From Laceyella tengchongensis (GTDB taxonomy: Bacteria > Bacillota > Bacilli > Thermoactinomycetales > Thermoactinomycetaceae), in NCBI RefSeq assembly GCF_900182735.1, contig NZ_FXTU01000010.1, forward strand, positions 1 through 64,000: a stretch of 64,000 nt of DNA, written 5' to 3'. Shown piece by piece: positions 19,022 to 27,902 of the stretch (its first letter is position 1; each line of letters opens with the position of its first letter). The position numbers and the translations under genes are program-made. The notes under the pieces were generated by a model, which saw only the letters and a list, made by a program, of their open reading frames with translations, was not told the DNA's origin and made no database searches.

Positions 19022-19507
19022 ATGTTTTATATGATCGTGGCCAAGGATCTCAACGGCGTAATCGGAAAAGACGGTAACATGCCTTGGGGCAGAGACTTGC
19101 CCGCAGATTTGCAGCATTTCCGAAAGGTGACATGGGGACACACCGTCATCATGGGTAGAAAAACATTTGAATCGATTGGTAAACCGTTGCCGGGCCGGGA
19201 GAATATTGTGTTATCCAGGAAGCGTACGTTTTTGAGCGACTTTCCCGAAGTGCGCGTGATGGATTTTGACGGGGTGATGGCGGCCACCTTCTCCCGTCCT
19301 GCCTTTATCATCGGTGGCCAAGAAATATACGAACTGTTCGCCCCCATCGCCTCCAAAGCCTTCATCACCGTAGTGGAACATGAGTTTGAAGGAGACGCCT
19401 ATTTCCCACCTCTGCCGGGTGTCTGGGAAATAGTTGCTTCACGCCGGCATCTTCGGGATGACCAGAACAAGTATAGTTGCACTTTCTATCTCTATGAAAA
19501 ACGATGA
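19022..19507 (+). CDS. folA: Dihydrofolate reductase
   Basis: Reduces dihydrofolate to tetrahydrofolate with NADPH in the cytosol. At 161 residues it has normal length. The N-terminus (MIVAKDLNGVIGKDGNMPW) carries the substrate-binding and Met20-loop features. GHTVIMGRKTFESIG is the cofactor-loop signature, and a second glycine motif (FIIGGQEIYELF) precedes the C-terminal strands. GGAGG lies about seven bases upstream of ATG. Thymidylate synthase, often its neighbour, is not present here. Confidence 0.96.
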   Translation: MFYMIVAKDLNGVIGKDGNMPWGRDLPADLQHFRKVTWGHTVIMGRKTFESIGKPLPGRENIVLSRKRTFLSDFPEVRVMDFDGVMAATFSRPAFIIGGQEIYELFAPIASKAFITVVEHEFEGDAYFPPLPGVWEIVASRRHLRDDQNKYSCTFYLYEKR

Positions 19508-19612
19508 CACCCTCATGCTACATCGTGTCGTCGCCGTTTTTCCCTGCGGGTGCAATAAGAACCCTTCCTTCCGACCATACTAACAGGGACACGAGGTTGG
19601 AGGGATTAGCAC

Positions 19613-20377
19613 ATGTCTGAAGATCGTTTGAATATAAAGAATGACCAAGTTGAATCGCCTGAAGTGAATCCGGAGCGGCCAGCGGAGGGGGCGGATGAGC
19701 AAAAGAAAAAGGATGCCACGCTGCAAGCTATCCAGCAATTGGGGCAAACCAATGTCCCACAACTGGAATCCAATGTATTCTGCATGAGCATCATCGGACA
19801 AGTGGAAGGGCATCTCGTCATGCCTCCGCATAACAAAACAACCAAGTATGAACATATCATTCCGCAAATCGTGGCAGTAGAGCAAAATCCCAAAATCGAG
19901 GGAATGGTCGTCATTCTCAACACCGTGGGCGGCGATGTCGAGGCTGGACTGGCCATTGCCGAAATGATCGCTTCCATGAGCAAACCGACCGTTTCGATTG
20001 TATTGGGGGGAGGACACAGTATCGGCGTGCCAATTGCTGTGGCGGCAGACACGTCTTTCATTGCGGAAACCGCAACAATGACTGTGCACCCAGTTCGATT
20101 GACCGGTTTGGTGATCGGTGTGCCCCAAACTTTTGAGTATTTGGAGAAAATGCAGGATCGCGTGATACGGTTTGTATCCCGACATTCGAATGTCACGGAG
20201 GAAAAGTTCCGGGAGTTGATGTTTCGGACTGGGGATTTAGCCCGGGACATCGGTACCAATGTTATTGGCAAAGACGCGGTCAAATATGGGCTGATCGACC
20301 GTGTGGGTGGAATCTCGGATGCGCTAGCGGAATTGAACCGGATGATCGCTGAGTCCAAAGGGGAGATTTTGCAGTGA
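19613..20377 (+). CDS. tepA: ClpP-like translocation-enhancing protease TepA
   Basis: This 254-residue serine-protease-fold protein is related to ClpP and SppA and, in B. subtilis, is linked to protein export and spore proteins. Residues 1-35 are charged and low complexity. The core follows, with GGDVEAGLAIAEMI (helix contacting the substrate groove), the nucleophile segment GGGHSIGVP and the ATMTVHP segment. It starts at ATG behind GGAGG. It overlaps ylzJ by four bases and lies ahead of spoIIIE as in Bacillus. Confidence 0.93.
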   Translation: MSEDRLNIKNDQVESPEVNPERPAEGADEQKKKDATLQAIQQLGQTNVPQLESNVFCMSIIGQVEGHLVMPPHNKTTKYEHIIPQIVAVEQNPKIEGMVVILNTVGGDVEAGLAIAEMIASMSKPTVSIVLGGGHSIGVPIAVAADTSFIAETATMTVHPVRLTGLVIGVPQTFEYLEKMQDRVIRFVSRHSNVTEEKFRELMFRTGDLARDIGTNVIGKDAVKYGLIDRVGGISDALAELNRMIAESKGEILQ

Positions 20378-20577
20378 TTTATTATGCGGTGGTGCCGATG
20401 GAACTCGCTTTTTTTGATGAATCACAAACACCGTTGGAAGAAGTGGAGATCGAGGGGGTGCCCATGCTGGTGCGCAAGCATAATGAACGGGAAAAGACTA
20501 TTGTTCGTTTGCTCAGCGCCGATCCTGCCCATTATCTCGATCCCCGGTTTCAACCCGGCCTACGAATTAGTCTATGA
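20374..20577 (+). CDS. ylzJ: YlzJ-like small protein
   Basis: This 67-residue protein of unknown function starts with IYYAVVPMELAF, typical of the YlzJ family found next to tepA. The start is GTG 20374 in a GTGA overlap with the tepA stop, so the two genes are translationally coupled. Confidence 0.8.
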   Translation: MIYYAVVPMELAFFDESQTPLEEVEIEGVPMLVRKHNEREKTIVRLLSADPAHYLDPRFQPGLRISL

Positions 20578-20585
20578 TGAGAGAA

Positions 20586-20612
20586 AAGCTCTCCTGAGTG
20601 GGGAGCTTATTT
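20586..20612 (+). terminator. Terminator of tepA-ylzJ
   Basis: AAGCTCTCC pairs with GGGGAGCTT (one G-U pair) around a 5-base loop and is followed by ATTTATT. Confidence 0.7.
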
Positions 20613-20639
20613 ATTATGGATGGAAATGGTGAAGATTAA

Positions 20640-21190
20640 AAAGAACAACACATGTGATAGTTAAATGCTTATGGTGGCTCAACTGATCAAAATTTGTCCC
20701 AGGCCCAATATGTTAGCATCTGCTTTTGGTTTCCAACCGCAACTTGCTGGCCTAAGCAGTAAGCATATCCGTTATACATCATTGGCTTCTCATGCATTCT
20801 AAACTTGATGATGTTTGGGTGAGAAGTCGTTCTATTTTCAAAATTCAACAATAAGAACTTCAATACATACAAACACAAATGTCGAAGTCATTTTTGTGAT
20901 TTGCAAGAAGAGGCTCCCTTTAAAATTGGGGAACCTTTCTTACTCACACAACGCTTTGATCAAAGTCTTAAGATGATACATGGAGGTAACCTTTTGTAGA
21001 AATTGACGTATTTTTGACAAAAAAATTAATTTATTTACGAATATATATTTGGGGCAACTGATCAACTTCAATATGATCATGATCGATGGATGGCAAACTT
21101 GGTTCACTGAGAAACAGATCGATTCGATGGGTTTTATTATCCGAATACGTAGTTTGTTTACAACGATCTGCTTTCTTGTCTAGCATCTTA
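20640..21190. other. AT-rich intergenic stretch, no convincing gene
   Basis: About 550 bases hold only short open frames without ribosome sites. The 11-mer CAACTGATCAA occurs twice, near 20680 and 21055. An imperfect hairpin with T-rich tail lies near 20908-20940. A 63-codon minus-strand frame (20687-20878) has partly protein-like composition but no ribosome site. I assign nothing here. Confidence 0.5.
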
Positions 21191-21206
21191 AAACGGAGGG
21201 ATAATT

Positions 21207-21395
21207 ATGGCAATACAATATGTGGTTTTGATATACGCAGTACTGACATCGATCCTTTTCTTTGGCACAAACATTTTAGGTCAAAAGCTGGAATGGAAAC
21301 AAAAAACGAGCTTTATGTTGTTTATTATTTTGGATGCTATCTTGATCATCGTTTTTCTCTTTTTGTTCTTTAATGGGACAATAGTTATAGAGTAG
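21207..21395 (+). CDS. Small two-helix membrane protein
   Basis: A 62-residue protein with two hydrophobic segments (about 5-25 and 36-58) separated by a short basic stretch QKLEWKQK, predicted to sit as a hairpin in the cytoplasmic membrane. A strong ribosome site (ACGGAGGG) lies seven bases before ATG 21207, the main reason to accept it. No family is recognised. It appears monocistronic, with a strong terminator at 21513. Confidence 0.7.
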   Translation: MAIQYVVLIYAVLTSILFFGTNILGQKLEWKQKTSFMLFIILDAILIIVFLFLFFNGTIVIE

Positions 21396-21512
21396 AAACA
21401 AACAAATACAACCTATCTGGCTGGTTTTATTTGATTGTCTGTGAGAAGTCTGCCCAGTAGAACTGTTTATCTTCGTGCCCCCCCTTTTTCAGCCATCGAT
21501 CAACCAAAGAAT

Positions 21513-21567
21513 AGGGGTAGAAGGAGCATCAACTTGATGGATGCTTCTTCTACCCCTACATTTTTTA
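21513..21567 (+). terminator. Long-stem terminator after the small membrane gene
   Basis: TAGGGGTAGAAG..AGCATC pairs with GATGCT..CTTCTACCCCTA over about 19 bp and is followed by ATTTTTTATT. Confidence 0.9.
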
Positions 21568-21628
21568 TTCGGTTTTTCGCAACACCTGTTTCTCCGTATC
21601 GATGATGATGAATTTCTGGACGTACCAA

Positions 21629-21659
21629 GATAGGGGGAAAGGTCTGTCCTTTCCCTATC
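21629..21659. repeat. Inverted repeat in the 21.4-21.9 kb gap
   Basis: GATAGGG.GAAAGG pairs with CCTTTCCCTATC around a 5-base loop, with a one-base bulge. No T-run follows on either strand, so the role is unknown. The rest of this gap holds only the two terminators listed. Confidence 0.5.
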
Positions 21660-21779
21660 GAACTAGTTTCGACATCGATCCCTTTTGGCGTAAACCAAAC
21701 ATGTTTGGCAGTTTCGAGCGACGAAAACCATGATTAGCAGAGGAGCTACGCCTACCGTAAAGCGATATTCTAAATATGT

Positions 21780-21815
21780 GAAAAAGCCACATTCCATTGG
21801 CTTTGTGGCTTTTTC
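21780..21815 (-). terminator. Bidirectional terminator of the desaturase-like gene
   Basis: A perfect 12-bp inverted repeat GAAAAAGCCACA/TGTGGCTTTTTC lies 64 bases beyond the minus-strand stop. It carries T-runs on both strands. Confidence 0.85.
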
Positions 21816-21878
21816 ATATCATTGCATATCATTGTGTATCAAAGGGAGTTATATCGATTTCCTCATTTATCGAGGACT

Positions 21879-23348
21879 TCATCTCGACTGAAGAATGTGG
21901 CTGGCGGTGATTTTTCCTGATTTGACGGCTCCGATGACTCCATGTGTGTTAGGTGTCCAATGACCGGCCAAATACAATCCCTCGATCGGCGTGGCGGGCC
22001 CCATGTTGTCTGTCCAAGGTTGGGTGGCAGATTTCATCCAACCATAAATCGCTCCGTTGTGGTTGGATGTGTACCGTTCAACCGTTTTCGGGGTGGCGAA
22101 CTCTTGAAAAACCAATTTTTCTTGAATACCTGGAAGTTTTTTCTCCACTAATGCCACATAATGGCGTTCAATCGCTTCTTTTCCGAGTTGGGTGCGAGCA
22201 TTTTCCAAATGGGAGGCTGAGCACAAGGACATAAATGTCACAATTGCATATCCGTCGGGGGCCAATCCGGGATCAACGGAAGAAGGGCAACAAACAAGGA
22301 TACAGGGGTCTGTTTCCGGGTTCAGTGGATCATACAAGTATTGTGCTTCTGTCTCCAATTCTCGATCGGGAAAGAGGAACAGTTCGTGTGGAAGAGATCG
22401 GGTATCATGGTTGGACACCGCTCCGTATAGTATCACCGCCGAGTGGGAAGGCATCATTTGATTCATGTTTTGTAGGTAAGTGGAAGGCAAATGTTCCGCG
22501 CCTAAAAGATCTATCAGCGTTGTTCGGACGTCGGCATTGGAAATCACGGTGTCTGCCTGGTAACAGTTTCCTTTATGGTCAAGCACGCCCGTGACGCGCT
22601 TGCCGTCGAACAGGATTTTTGCCACTTTTTTATTGAGTTGGACGATCCCGCCTTTTGATTCGATATAGTCGCGCAAGAGATTGGCCATCGTTTGCGAACC
22701 TCCTCGCGGATAATACGCACCATGATGATAAGAAGCCATCATTGCCATCATAAACGGGGTGCCCAATTGGTTGGTCGGTACACCGCCATAGGGGTGCAAT
22801 GCTCCCAGTACCAATGTAGCATGGGGATGAGAGAAACGCCCATGCAAGTACTGGGCGAAAGACAGTTGGGTTACTTCCATCAGTCGCTGGAGAACATGGG
22901 GTTCCTGTTGAAACTGATCGTGCAAGATGATGGTTCCCAATTGCTTAATCTCTGCGATGGTTTCCTCAATCACCTTTTTATCTGCGGGAAACCATTTCCC
23001 CATCAACGCAGACAGTTGGTCGAGGTTGGCAGGAATCTCATAATGACGGGTGCCTAGCTTGAGGTGGAACATGGGGTTTACTTCCAAAAATTCAATGTCA
23101 CCAGATAGGCCCAACTCCTCGTACAATGAATGAATGATCCCTCCAGGTTCGCATCCGCCGATCAAATGAATTCCCGCGTCAAAAAGAAAGGCGCCCCTTC
23201 GGAAAGACTGGGCGCACCCCCCAACCACATAATGCTGTTCTAAAACGGACACCTTCATTCCCGCTTTGGCCAATAACGCTCCAGCGGTGAGACCGCCCAA
23301 TCCAGAACCGATAATGATGACATCAAGGTCTGTGTGCACTTGTTTCAC
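21879..23348 (-). CDS. FAD-dependent oxidoreductase, phytoene desaturase/carotenoid isomerase-like
   Basis: This 489-residue flavoprotein starts at GTG 23346-23348 with GGAGG eight bases upstream. The N-terminal FAD-binding motif IIIGSGLGGLTAGALLA (residues 11-27) and VLEQHYVVGGCAQSF are typical of the CrtI/CrtISO/retinol saturase family. The C-terminal GLYLAGHWT..GVIGAVKSGK is the second FAD contact. It could act on a carotenoid-like polyene, but no other carotenoid gene (crtB, crtE) is nearby, so the substrate is unknown. It is monocistronic and opposite in strand to its neighbours, which may point to independent acquisition. Confidence 0.85.
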   Translation of the reverse strand: MKQVHTDLDVIIIGSGLGGLTAGALLAKAGMKVSVLEQHYVVGGCAQSFRRGAFLFDAGIHLIGGCEPGGIIHSLYEELGLSGDIEFLEVNPMFHLKLGTRHYEIPANLDQLSALMGKWFPADKKVIEETIAEIKQLGTIILHDQFQQEPHVLQRLMEVTQLSFAQYLHGRFSHPHATLVLGALHPYGGVPTNQLGTPFMMAMMASYHHGAYYPRGGSQTMANLLRDYIESKGGIVQLNKKVAKILFDGKRVTGVLDHKGNCYQADTVISNADVRTTLIDLLGAEHLPSTYLQNMNQMMPSHSAVILYGAVSNHDTRSLPHELFLFPDRELETEAQYLYDPLNPETDPCILVCCPSSVDPGLAPDGYAIVTFMSLCSASHLENARTQLGKEAIERHYVALVEKKLPGIQEKLVFQEFATPKTVERYTSNHNGAIYGWMKSATQPWTDNMGPATPIEGLYLAGHWTPNTHGVIGAVKSGKITASHILQSR

Positions 23349-23564
23349 TTTCGTTCCTCCACAAATATAATATTTATTTAATTATTTTATGATTAATAAA
23401 TATATAAAGGGGCATTAAAATAGATAAGTTAATGACAATTAGTTTAATTTTGTGTGAGTGCGGTGATCCGAACCCCTTTGACGCGCACGTGTTGAAGGCT
23501 TGTGCACGATGAGAGATGAACTGAATTGAAATACTCTGATGAAAAACAGCATTTGCCGCCTAAA

Positions 23565-23596
23565 TTGATTAACGAAATGCTGATTTCGTTAATCAA
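23565..23596. repeat. Perfect 14-bp inverted repeat
   Basis: TTGATTAACGAAAT (23565-23578) and its exact complement (23583-23596) flank GCTG. No T-run follows directly, so an operator or a hairpin are both possible. A second hairpin, AAAACTC/GAGTTTT plus T-run (23602-23628), follows and looks like a weak terminator. There is no gene between 23349 and the MITE at 23671. Confidence 0.6.
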
Positions 23597-23670
23597 CAAA
23601 TAAAACTCTATTCAAAATGAGTTTTTTTACGTTATGTTGGCATACGCTGTGGTTTTGCAAGATAGAACCT

Positions 23671-23813
23671 TTATTAGGGTGTGTCTGGCAAATCAAGTTA
23701 GTGGGGAAGAAGCGGCGGATAAAACCTTTTCTCGAGGAGGCCTCGCCACGCGTGAAGCGAATGAGAAAATGTTTTTGGAGTCGCTGGCCTATTTATCAGA
23801 CACACCCTAATAA
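23671..23813. mobile_element. MITE-like element with 17-bp perfect inverted ends
   Basis: TTATTAGGGTGTGTCTG (23671-23687) and its exact complement (23797-23813) bound 143 bases with no credible gene. Beyond the perfect ends the arms stay partly similar (AAAT in both). If the element proper begins at GGGTGTG, it is flanked by TA on each side, which would fit a TA target duplication as in IS630/Tc1 elements. The parental family is not identified. An 82-codon frame crossing it (23617-23865) has no ribosome site and is rejected as a gene. Confidence 0.7.
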
Positions 23814-23995
23814 TGTAATGTCCTATGCGAACGCCCGAACCAGGGTTTTTTTAATTTTCGCTTGATCGGTGGGCAGGGAATGGGCACGTCGATGGGAAAT
23901 TTCGTAAGATGGGATCATTCGCCGACCAGCCGGGGCAAAAAGAACAGATTAATCAGAAATGTCAAGGGAAGAAATCCTGCTGGTGAGCTTTTCCA

Positions 23996-24004
23996 TGTTA
24001 TAAT
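23996..24004 (+). promoter_or_regulatory. Extended -10 promoter of spoIIIE
   Basis: TGTTATAAT is an extended -10 element 33 bases before the chosen spoIIIE start. No clear -35 is visible 17 bases upstream. Confidence 0.5.
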
Positions 24005-24036
24005 GGAAAGCGATGGCTAAGTGAAAGGTGATCGAA

Positions 24037-26394
24037 ATGGCAAGGAAAAAGAAAAAAAATAAGCAACCTGAACAACTAAAGCGTGAAATATTATTCGAAA
24101 TTTATGGCATCACCCTTTTGGCCTTATCTTTTATCACTATGGCAAGTTATGGCGCCATCGGGCGAAACTTGACGTATTTGGCTCGGTTTATCGTGGGAAC
24201 ATGGGATTTTGCTGTGCCCATCATCGGTATCTGGCTGGCAGTGTATGTAATGGTCAATCGGAAATGGCTGCAACGCTGGTCGCCACGGATGACAGGCGTG
24301 TTGTTGGTGTTTTTGTCGCTACTGGCTTATAACCATTATCTCACCTTCCACACATTGCAGACCAAACAAGGCATCGTCGACGCCACGTGGTACCTTTTGT
24401 TGAATGAGCGGACTTCCGCCGTTCCCCAGGACATTGGCAGTGGCATGGTAGGTGCTGTCCTCTACGCTCTATTGCGGTTTTTGTTTGCTGACACAGGCAC
24501 GTTGATTGTGCTGGGGGCGTTTGTGCTGAGCGGGCTTCTATTGATCGCTGATTTCTCGTATGTAAAGGCGTTTAAGAAGACCAAGGGCTGGATCAAGAAG
24601 ATGAAGAAAAAAGCGAAACGGAGCCTGATTGAATGGCTGCGTGGATATGTAGCTAAACAAGCTCGCCGCCAGAAAAAGCGGCACAAAGCGACTGCCTCGT
24701 CGCGACGGCGGGAGGATGCCGAGCAAGGTGTTAGCAATGAGCCGATCGTCGAACCGATCATTTATGATTTCGCCGATCATGCTTACCGGAAAGAAGCGGG
24801 AGATGGCATAAAGCCGAAGCAATTGCAACTTCAGCTCAAGACAGAAGAAGGATCGACTCTCCACCAAGACATCCCTGCCCAGGCGACTGGTTCAGCTGAA
24901 CCGGCCAAAGAGGAAGAATTGGTGGTCCGGTTCCAGTCGCACACGCCGGCGGAATACCGGTTGCCTCCGCTTTCATTGCTCACCAAATTCAAACGGAAAC
25001 ATCAGCTGAATCAAGGCGATTATCAAGAAAACGCCAAAATCCTGGTCGATAAGTTGAAGAGTTTCGGCGTAAAGGCCAATGTGATCGGAATCCATAGGGG
25101 GCCGGCTGTGACGCGGTATGAGATTCAGCCGGAGACAGGGGTGAAAGTGAGCCGGATCGTCAATCTGGCAGATGACATCGCATTGGCGTTGGCAGCGCAA
25201 GATATTCGCATTGAAGCACCTATTCCCGGTAAGTCCGCGGTGGGGATTGAAGTCCCCAATTCCGAAGTCGCCAAAGTCGGGTTGCGTGATGTGATAGAAA
25301 GTTCGCCTTACCAAGACAACCAATCCAAACTGAGCATCGCTTTAGGACGAGATATTTATGGTGAGCCCAAAGTGGACAGCTTGGCGAAAATGCCCCATTT
25401 GCTGATCGCGGGGGCGACCGGTTCGGGTAAAAGTGTCTGTATTAACGGCATCGTTGTCAGCTTGCTCTACAAGGCGCGTCCCGACGAAGTGAAGCTGATG
25501 ATGATTGACCCCAAAATGGTTGAATTGAACGTGTACAACGGCATTCCTCATCTGCTGGTGCCAGTGGTGACGGAGCCGCGTAAAGCGGCTGTTGCTCTCA
25601 AGAAAGTGGTGGCCGAGATGGAGAAGCGATATGAGTTGTTCGCCAAGATGGGTGCGCGCGATATTGAACGGTATAACCAGATGGTCGCCGAACGGAAAGA
25701 GGATGGAAGAGAGCCGTTGCCCTATATTGTAGTAATTGTCGATGAGTTGGCGGATTTGATGATGGTGGCGCCATCCGATGTGGAAGACGCGATTTGCCGC
25801 CTGGCACAAATGGCCCGTGCCGCTGGGATTCATTTGATCATCGCCACGCAACGTCCGTCCGTCGATGTCATCACGGGTGTGATCAAAGCGAATATCCCTT
25901 CTCGAATCGCCTTTGCCGTTTCCTCACAAGCCGACTCGCGGACCATTCTCGACATGGGCGGCGCCGAAAAGTTGTTGGGTCGAGGGGATATGTTGTATAT
26001 GCCAACCGGTGCGTCCAAACCGATTCGGATTCAAGGGGCATTTGTCACGGATGAAGAGGTGGAGGCGGTGGTGAAGTTTGTAAAAGGCCAGCAGGAACCC
26101 CATTACCAAGAAGAGATGATTCCGCAGGCGGGTGAGAATCAGGCGCAGGACATGACTGACGAGCTTTATCCGCAAGCGGTTCAGATCGTGTTGGAATCAC
26201 AGGCGGCTTCAGCTTCGCTTCTGCAACGCCGCTTGCGGGTGGGTTACACCCGGGCTGCGCGCCTTATCGATATGATGGAAGGAGACGGTCTGATCGGTCC
26301 CTATGAAGGTAGCAAACCGCGCGAAGTGTTGATGACGAAAGAACAATATGAACAGAAACAAAACAGTAGCCAAATAAGTAAACCCATGGTATAA
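24037..26394 (+). CDS. spoIIIE: FtsK/SpoIIIE-type DNA translocase
   Basis: A septum-located ATPase that pumps chromosomal DNA during sporulation or division. Start ATG 24037 has AAGGTG seven bases upstream (alternative GTG 24028), giving 785 residues. A basic start (RKKKKNK) precedes about four membrane segments within residues 25-180, then a charged linker to about 300. The RecA-like motor carries Walker A GATGSGKS and Walker B VVIVDELADLM. A C-terminal winged-helix gamma domain (about 705-770; LLQRRLRVGYTRAARLID) recognises polar DNA sequences. The position after tepA matches spoIIIE in Bacillus. Confidence 0.95.
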   Translation: MARKKKKNKQPEQLKREILFEIYGITLLALSFITMASYGAIGRNLTYLARFIVGTWDFAVPIIGIWLAVYVMVNRKWLQRWSPRMTGVLLVFLSLLAYNHYLTFHTLQTKQGIVDATWYLLLNERTSAVPQDIGSGMVGAVLYALLRFLFADTGTLIVLGAFVLSGLLLIADFSYVKAFKKTKGWIKKMKKKAKRSLIEWLRGYVAKQARRQKKRHKATASSRRREDAEQGVSNEPIVEPIIYDFADHAYRKEAGDGIKPKQLQLQLKTEEGSTLHQDIPAQATGSAEPAKEEELVVRFQSHTPAEYRLPPLSLLTKFKRKHQLNQGDYQENAKILVDKLKSFGVKANVIGIHRGPAVTRYEIQPETGVKVSRIVNLADDIALALAAQDIRIEAPIPGKSAVGIEVPNSEVAKVGLRDVIESSPYQDNQSKLSIALGRDIYGEPKVDSLAKMPHLLIAGATGSGKSVCINGIVVSLLYKARPDEVKLMMIDPKMVELNVYNGIPHLLVPVVTEPRKAAVALKKVVAEMEKRYELFAKMGARDIERYNQMVAERKEDGREPLPYIVVIVDELADLMMVAPSDVEDAICRLAQMARAAGIHLIIATQRPSVDVITGVIKANIPSRIAFAVSSQADSRTILDMGGAEKLLGRGDMLYMPTGASKPIRIQGAFVTDEEVEAVVKFVKGQQEPHYQEEMIPQAGENQAQDMTDELYPQAVQIVLESQAASASLLQRRLRVGYTRAARLIDMMEGDGLIGPYEGSKPREVLMTKEQYEQKQNSSQISKPMV

Positions 26395-26555
26395 CATTTA
26401 TGGGCGAAGCTTTATTTGACATCCAAATAATGTTTTTATCAAAAATATAGAATTCCTCTGGATTGATACGTATTTTTTCTGTATTGGTTAGAGGGGGGTT
26501 TTTTGCGTCAGATGAAGCTTAGCACTACAAGCGATTTGTTGCTGCAAGGGGGAAA

Positions 26556-27590
26556 ATGGAAATGGTAAGAAAAGCATGGGCTGCCGTGTTGGCGGGTGTC
26601 CTAGCTGTCTCATTGGTCGGTTGTTCCGGTCAAAATGCAGGACAAGCTGGAGGCAAAGGATTTTCTGTAGGCATGGTAACGGATACGGGAGGTTTGAATG
26701 ACGAGTCATTCAACCAAAGCGCTTGGTCCGGCATCGAACGTTCCAAAAAAGAATTGAGCACGGATATCAAGGCACTAGAATCCAAACGTGACGAAGACTA
26801 TGTTCCTAACTTGACCAAATTTGCCCGTGAAGGCCGCAATATCACTTGGGGCATTGGCTTTAAGTTCAACAAAGCGATCCCAGAAGTGGCTAACCAATTT
26901 CAAAACGTGCACTTTGGCATTGTGGACGACAATTTGGGCGGAAACATTCCGAAGAACGTAACGGCAGTAACCTTTAAAGAAGAAGAAGGTTCCTTCCTTG
27001 TTGGGGCGATTGCTGGTCTGACGACGAAAACAAACAAAGTCGGCTTTATCGGCGGAATGACCTCTCCTTTGATCAAGAAGTTTGAAGCTGGCTTCATCGC
27101 AGGGGTGAAAGCGGTAAACCCTAACGCGGAAGTACAGGTTGCTTATGCTGAAAGTTTCACCGACGCGACGAAAGGTCGCTCTTTGGCTCAATCCATGTAC
27201 AATGGAAACGTTGACATCATTTACCATGCTTCCGGTGGTGTTGGCAAAGGGCTGTTTGATGAAGTGAAAGTACGTGAACAAGGCAAATTCTGGGCTATCG
27301 GTGTCGACATGGACCAATCCAAACTGGCTCCGGAACACACCTTGACTTCCATGATCAAAAAAGTAGATGTTGCCGTGTTTGATGTGATCAAAGAATTGAA
27401 AGAAGGAAAACTCAAAGGCGGCGAGCAAAAAGAGTTCGGCTTGAAAGAGGGCGGCGTAAGCTTTGTAAAAAGCAAACACATCAGCGACGATGTAGTGAAA
27501 AAAGTGGAAGAGTTCCAACAAAAAATCATCAAAGGCGAAATCAAGGTGCCAACCACGCCTGAAGAAGCGAAAAACTTTAAAGCGAACTAA
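26556..27590 (+). CDS. nupN: BMP-family nucleoside-binding lipoprotein
   Basis: A 344-residue solute-binding lipoprotein anchored outside the membrane. The signal peptide ends in a lipobox LVGC (Cys about 23). The mature region has the BMP/PnrA signatures GMVTDTGGLNDESFNQ and IYHASGGVGKGLFDE, with VDMDQSKLAPEHTLTS near the C-terminus. In B. subtilis the homologous NupN feeds guanosine to the NupOPQ transporter; those genes follow here after a terminator and a 270-base gap. ATG 26556 has GGGGG upstream. TTGACA at 26416-26421 could be its -35, but no good -10 was found. Confidence 0.92.
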   Translation: MEMVRKAWAAVLAGVLAVSLVGCSGQNAGQAGGKGFSVGMVTDTGGLNDESFNQSAWSGIERSKKELSTDIKALESKRDEDYVPNLTKFAREGRNITWGIGFKFNKAIPEVANQFQNVHFGIVDDNLGGNIPKNVTAVTFKEEEGSFLVGAIAGLTTKTNKVGFIGGMTSPLIKKFEAGFIAGVKAVNPNAEVQVAYAESFTDATKGRSLAQSMYNGNVDIIYHASGGVGKGLFDEVKVREQGKFWAIGVDMDQSKLAPEHTLTSMIKKVDVAVFDVIKELKEGKLKGGEQKEFGLKEGGVSFVKSKHISDDVVKKVEEFQQKIIKGEIKVPTTPEEAKNFKAN

Positions 27591-27601
27591 TCAGGCGGAG
27601 C

Positions 27602-27632
27602 AAGAGTTGGAGGAACACTCCAACTCTTTTTT
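27602..27632 (+). terminator. Terminator after nupN
   Basis: A perfect 11-bp stem AAGAGTTGGAG/CTCCAACTCTT with a 5-base loop is followed by T residues. It probably lowers transporter expression relative to the binding protein. Confidence 0.92.
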
Positions 27633-27902
27633 ATGTCCAAATTAGAAAAACATATTGAAATTCTGTGGTTATAGTAGCTATTTATAAAAATATCTCTTCC
27701 TAATTCTAATTATCTCATGTATACTAGAAATCCCTCTTGTTTTAATCCGCTTTCATTTGGAAGCGAGATGGTTCGCCGTTTTTTTTTGATTTTGGCATCA
27801 TGCATACTGCTGAAAGCGTTGTCTCATTCTAAAATGGAAAGACAAGGGATATAAACAAGGGGAGAAAGCACGATCCTTTTCATTTATAAAGGGGGGAAGC
27901 CT

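Noticed and set aside
21086..21373. 95-codon frame overlapping the small membrane protein
   Set aside because: Out of frame with the well-supported 21207 gene, and it has no ribosome site.
21565..21650. Minus-strand stretch reading YVQKFIIIDTEKQVLRKTE before a stop
   Set aside because: Protein-like but only about 28 codons after an upstream stop, with no start or ribosome site. It could be a relic but is too short to support.
22692..23057. Plus-strand open frames over the desaturase-like gene
   Set aside because: Antisense shadows of a clear flavoprotein gene; no ribosome sites or family features.
23617..23865. 82-codon open frame across the MITE
   Set aside because: No ribosome site, odd composition, and it spans both inverted repeats and non-element flank.
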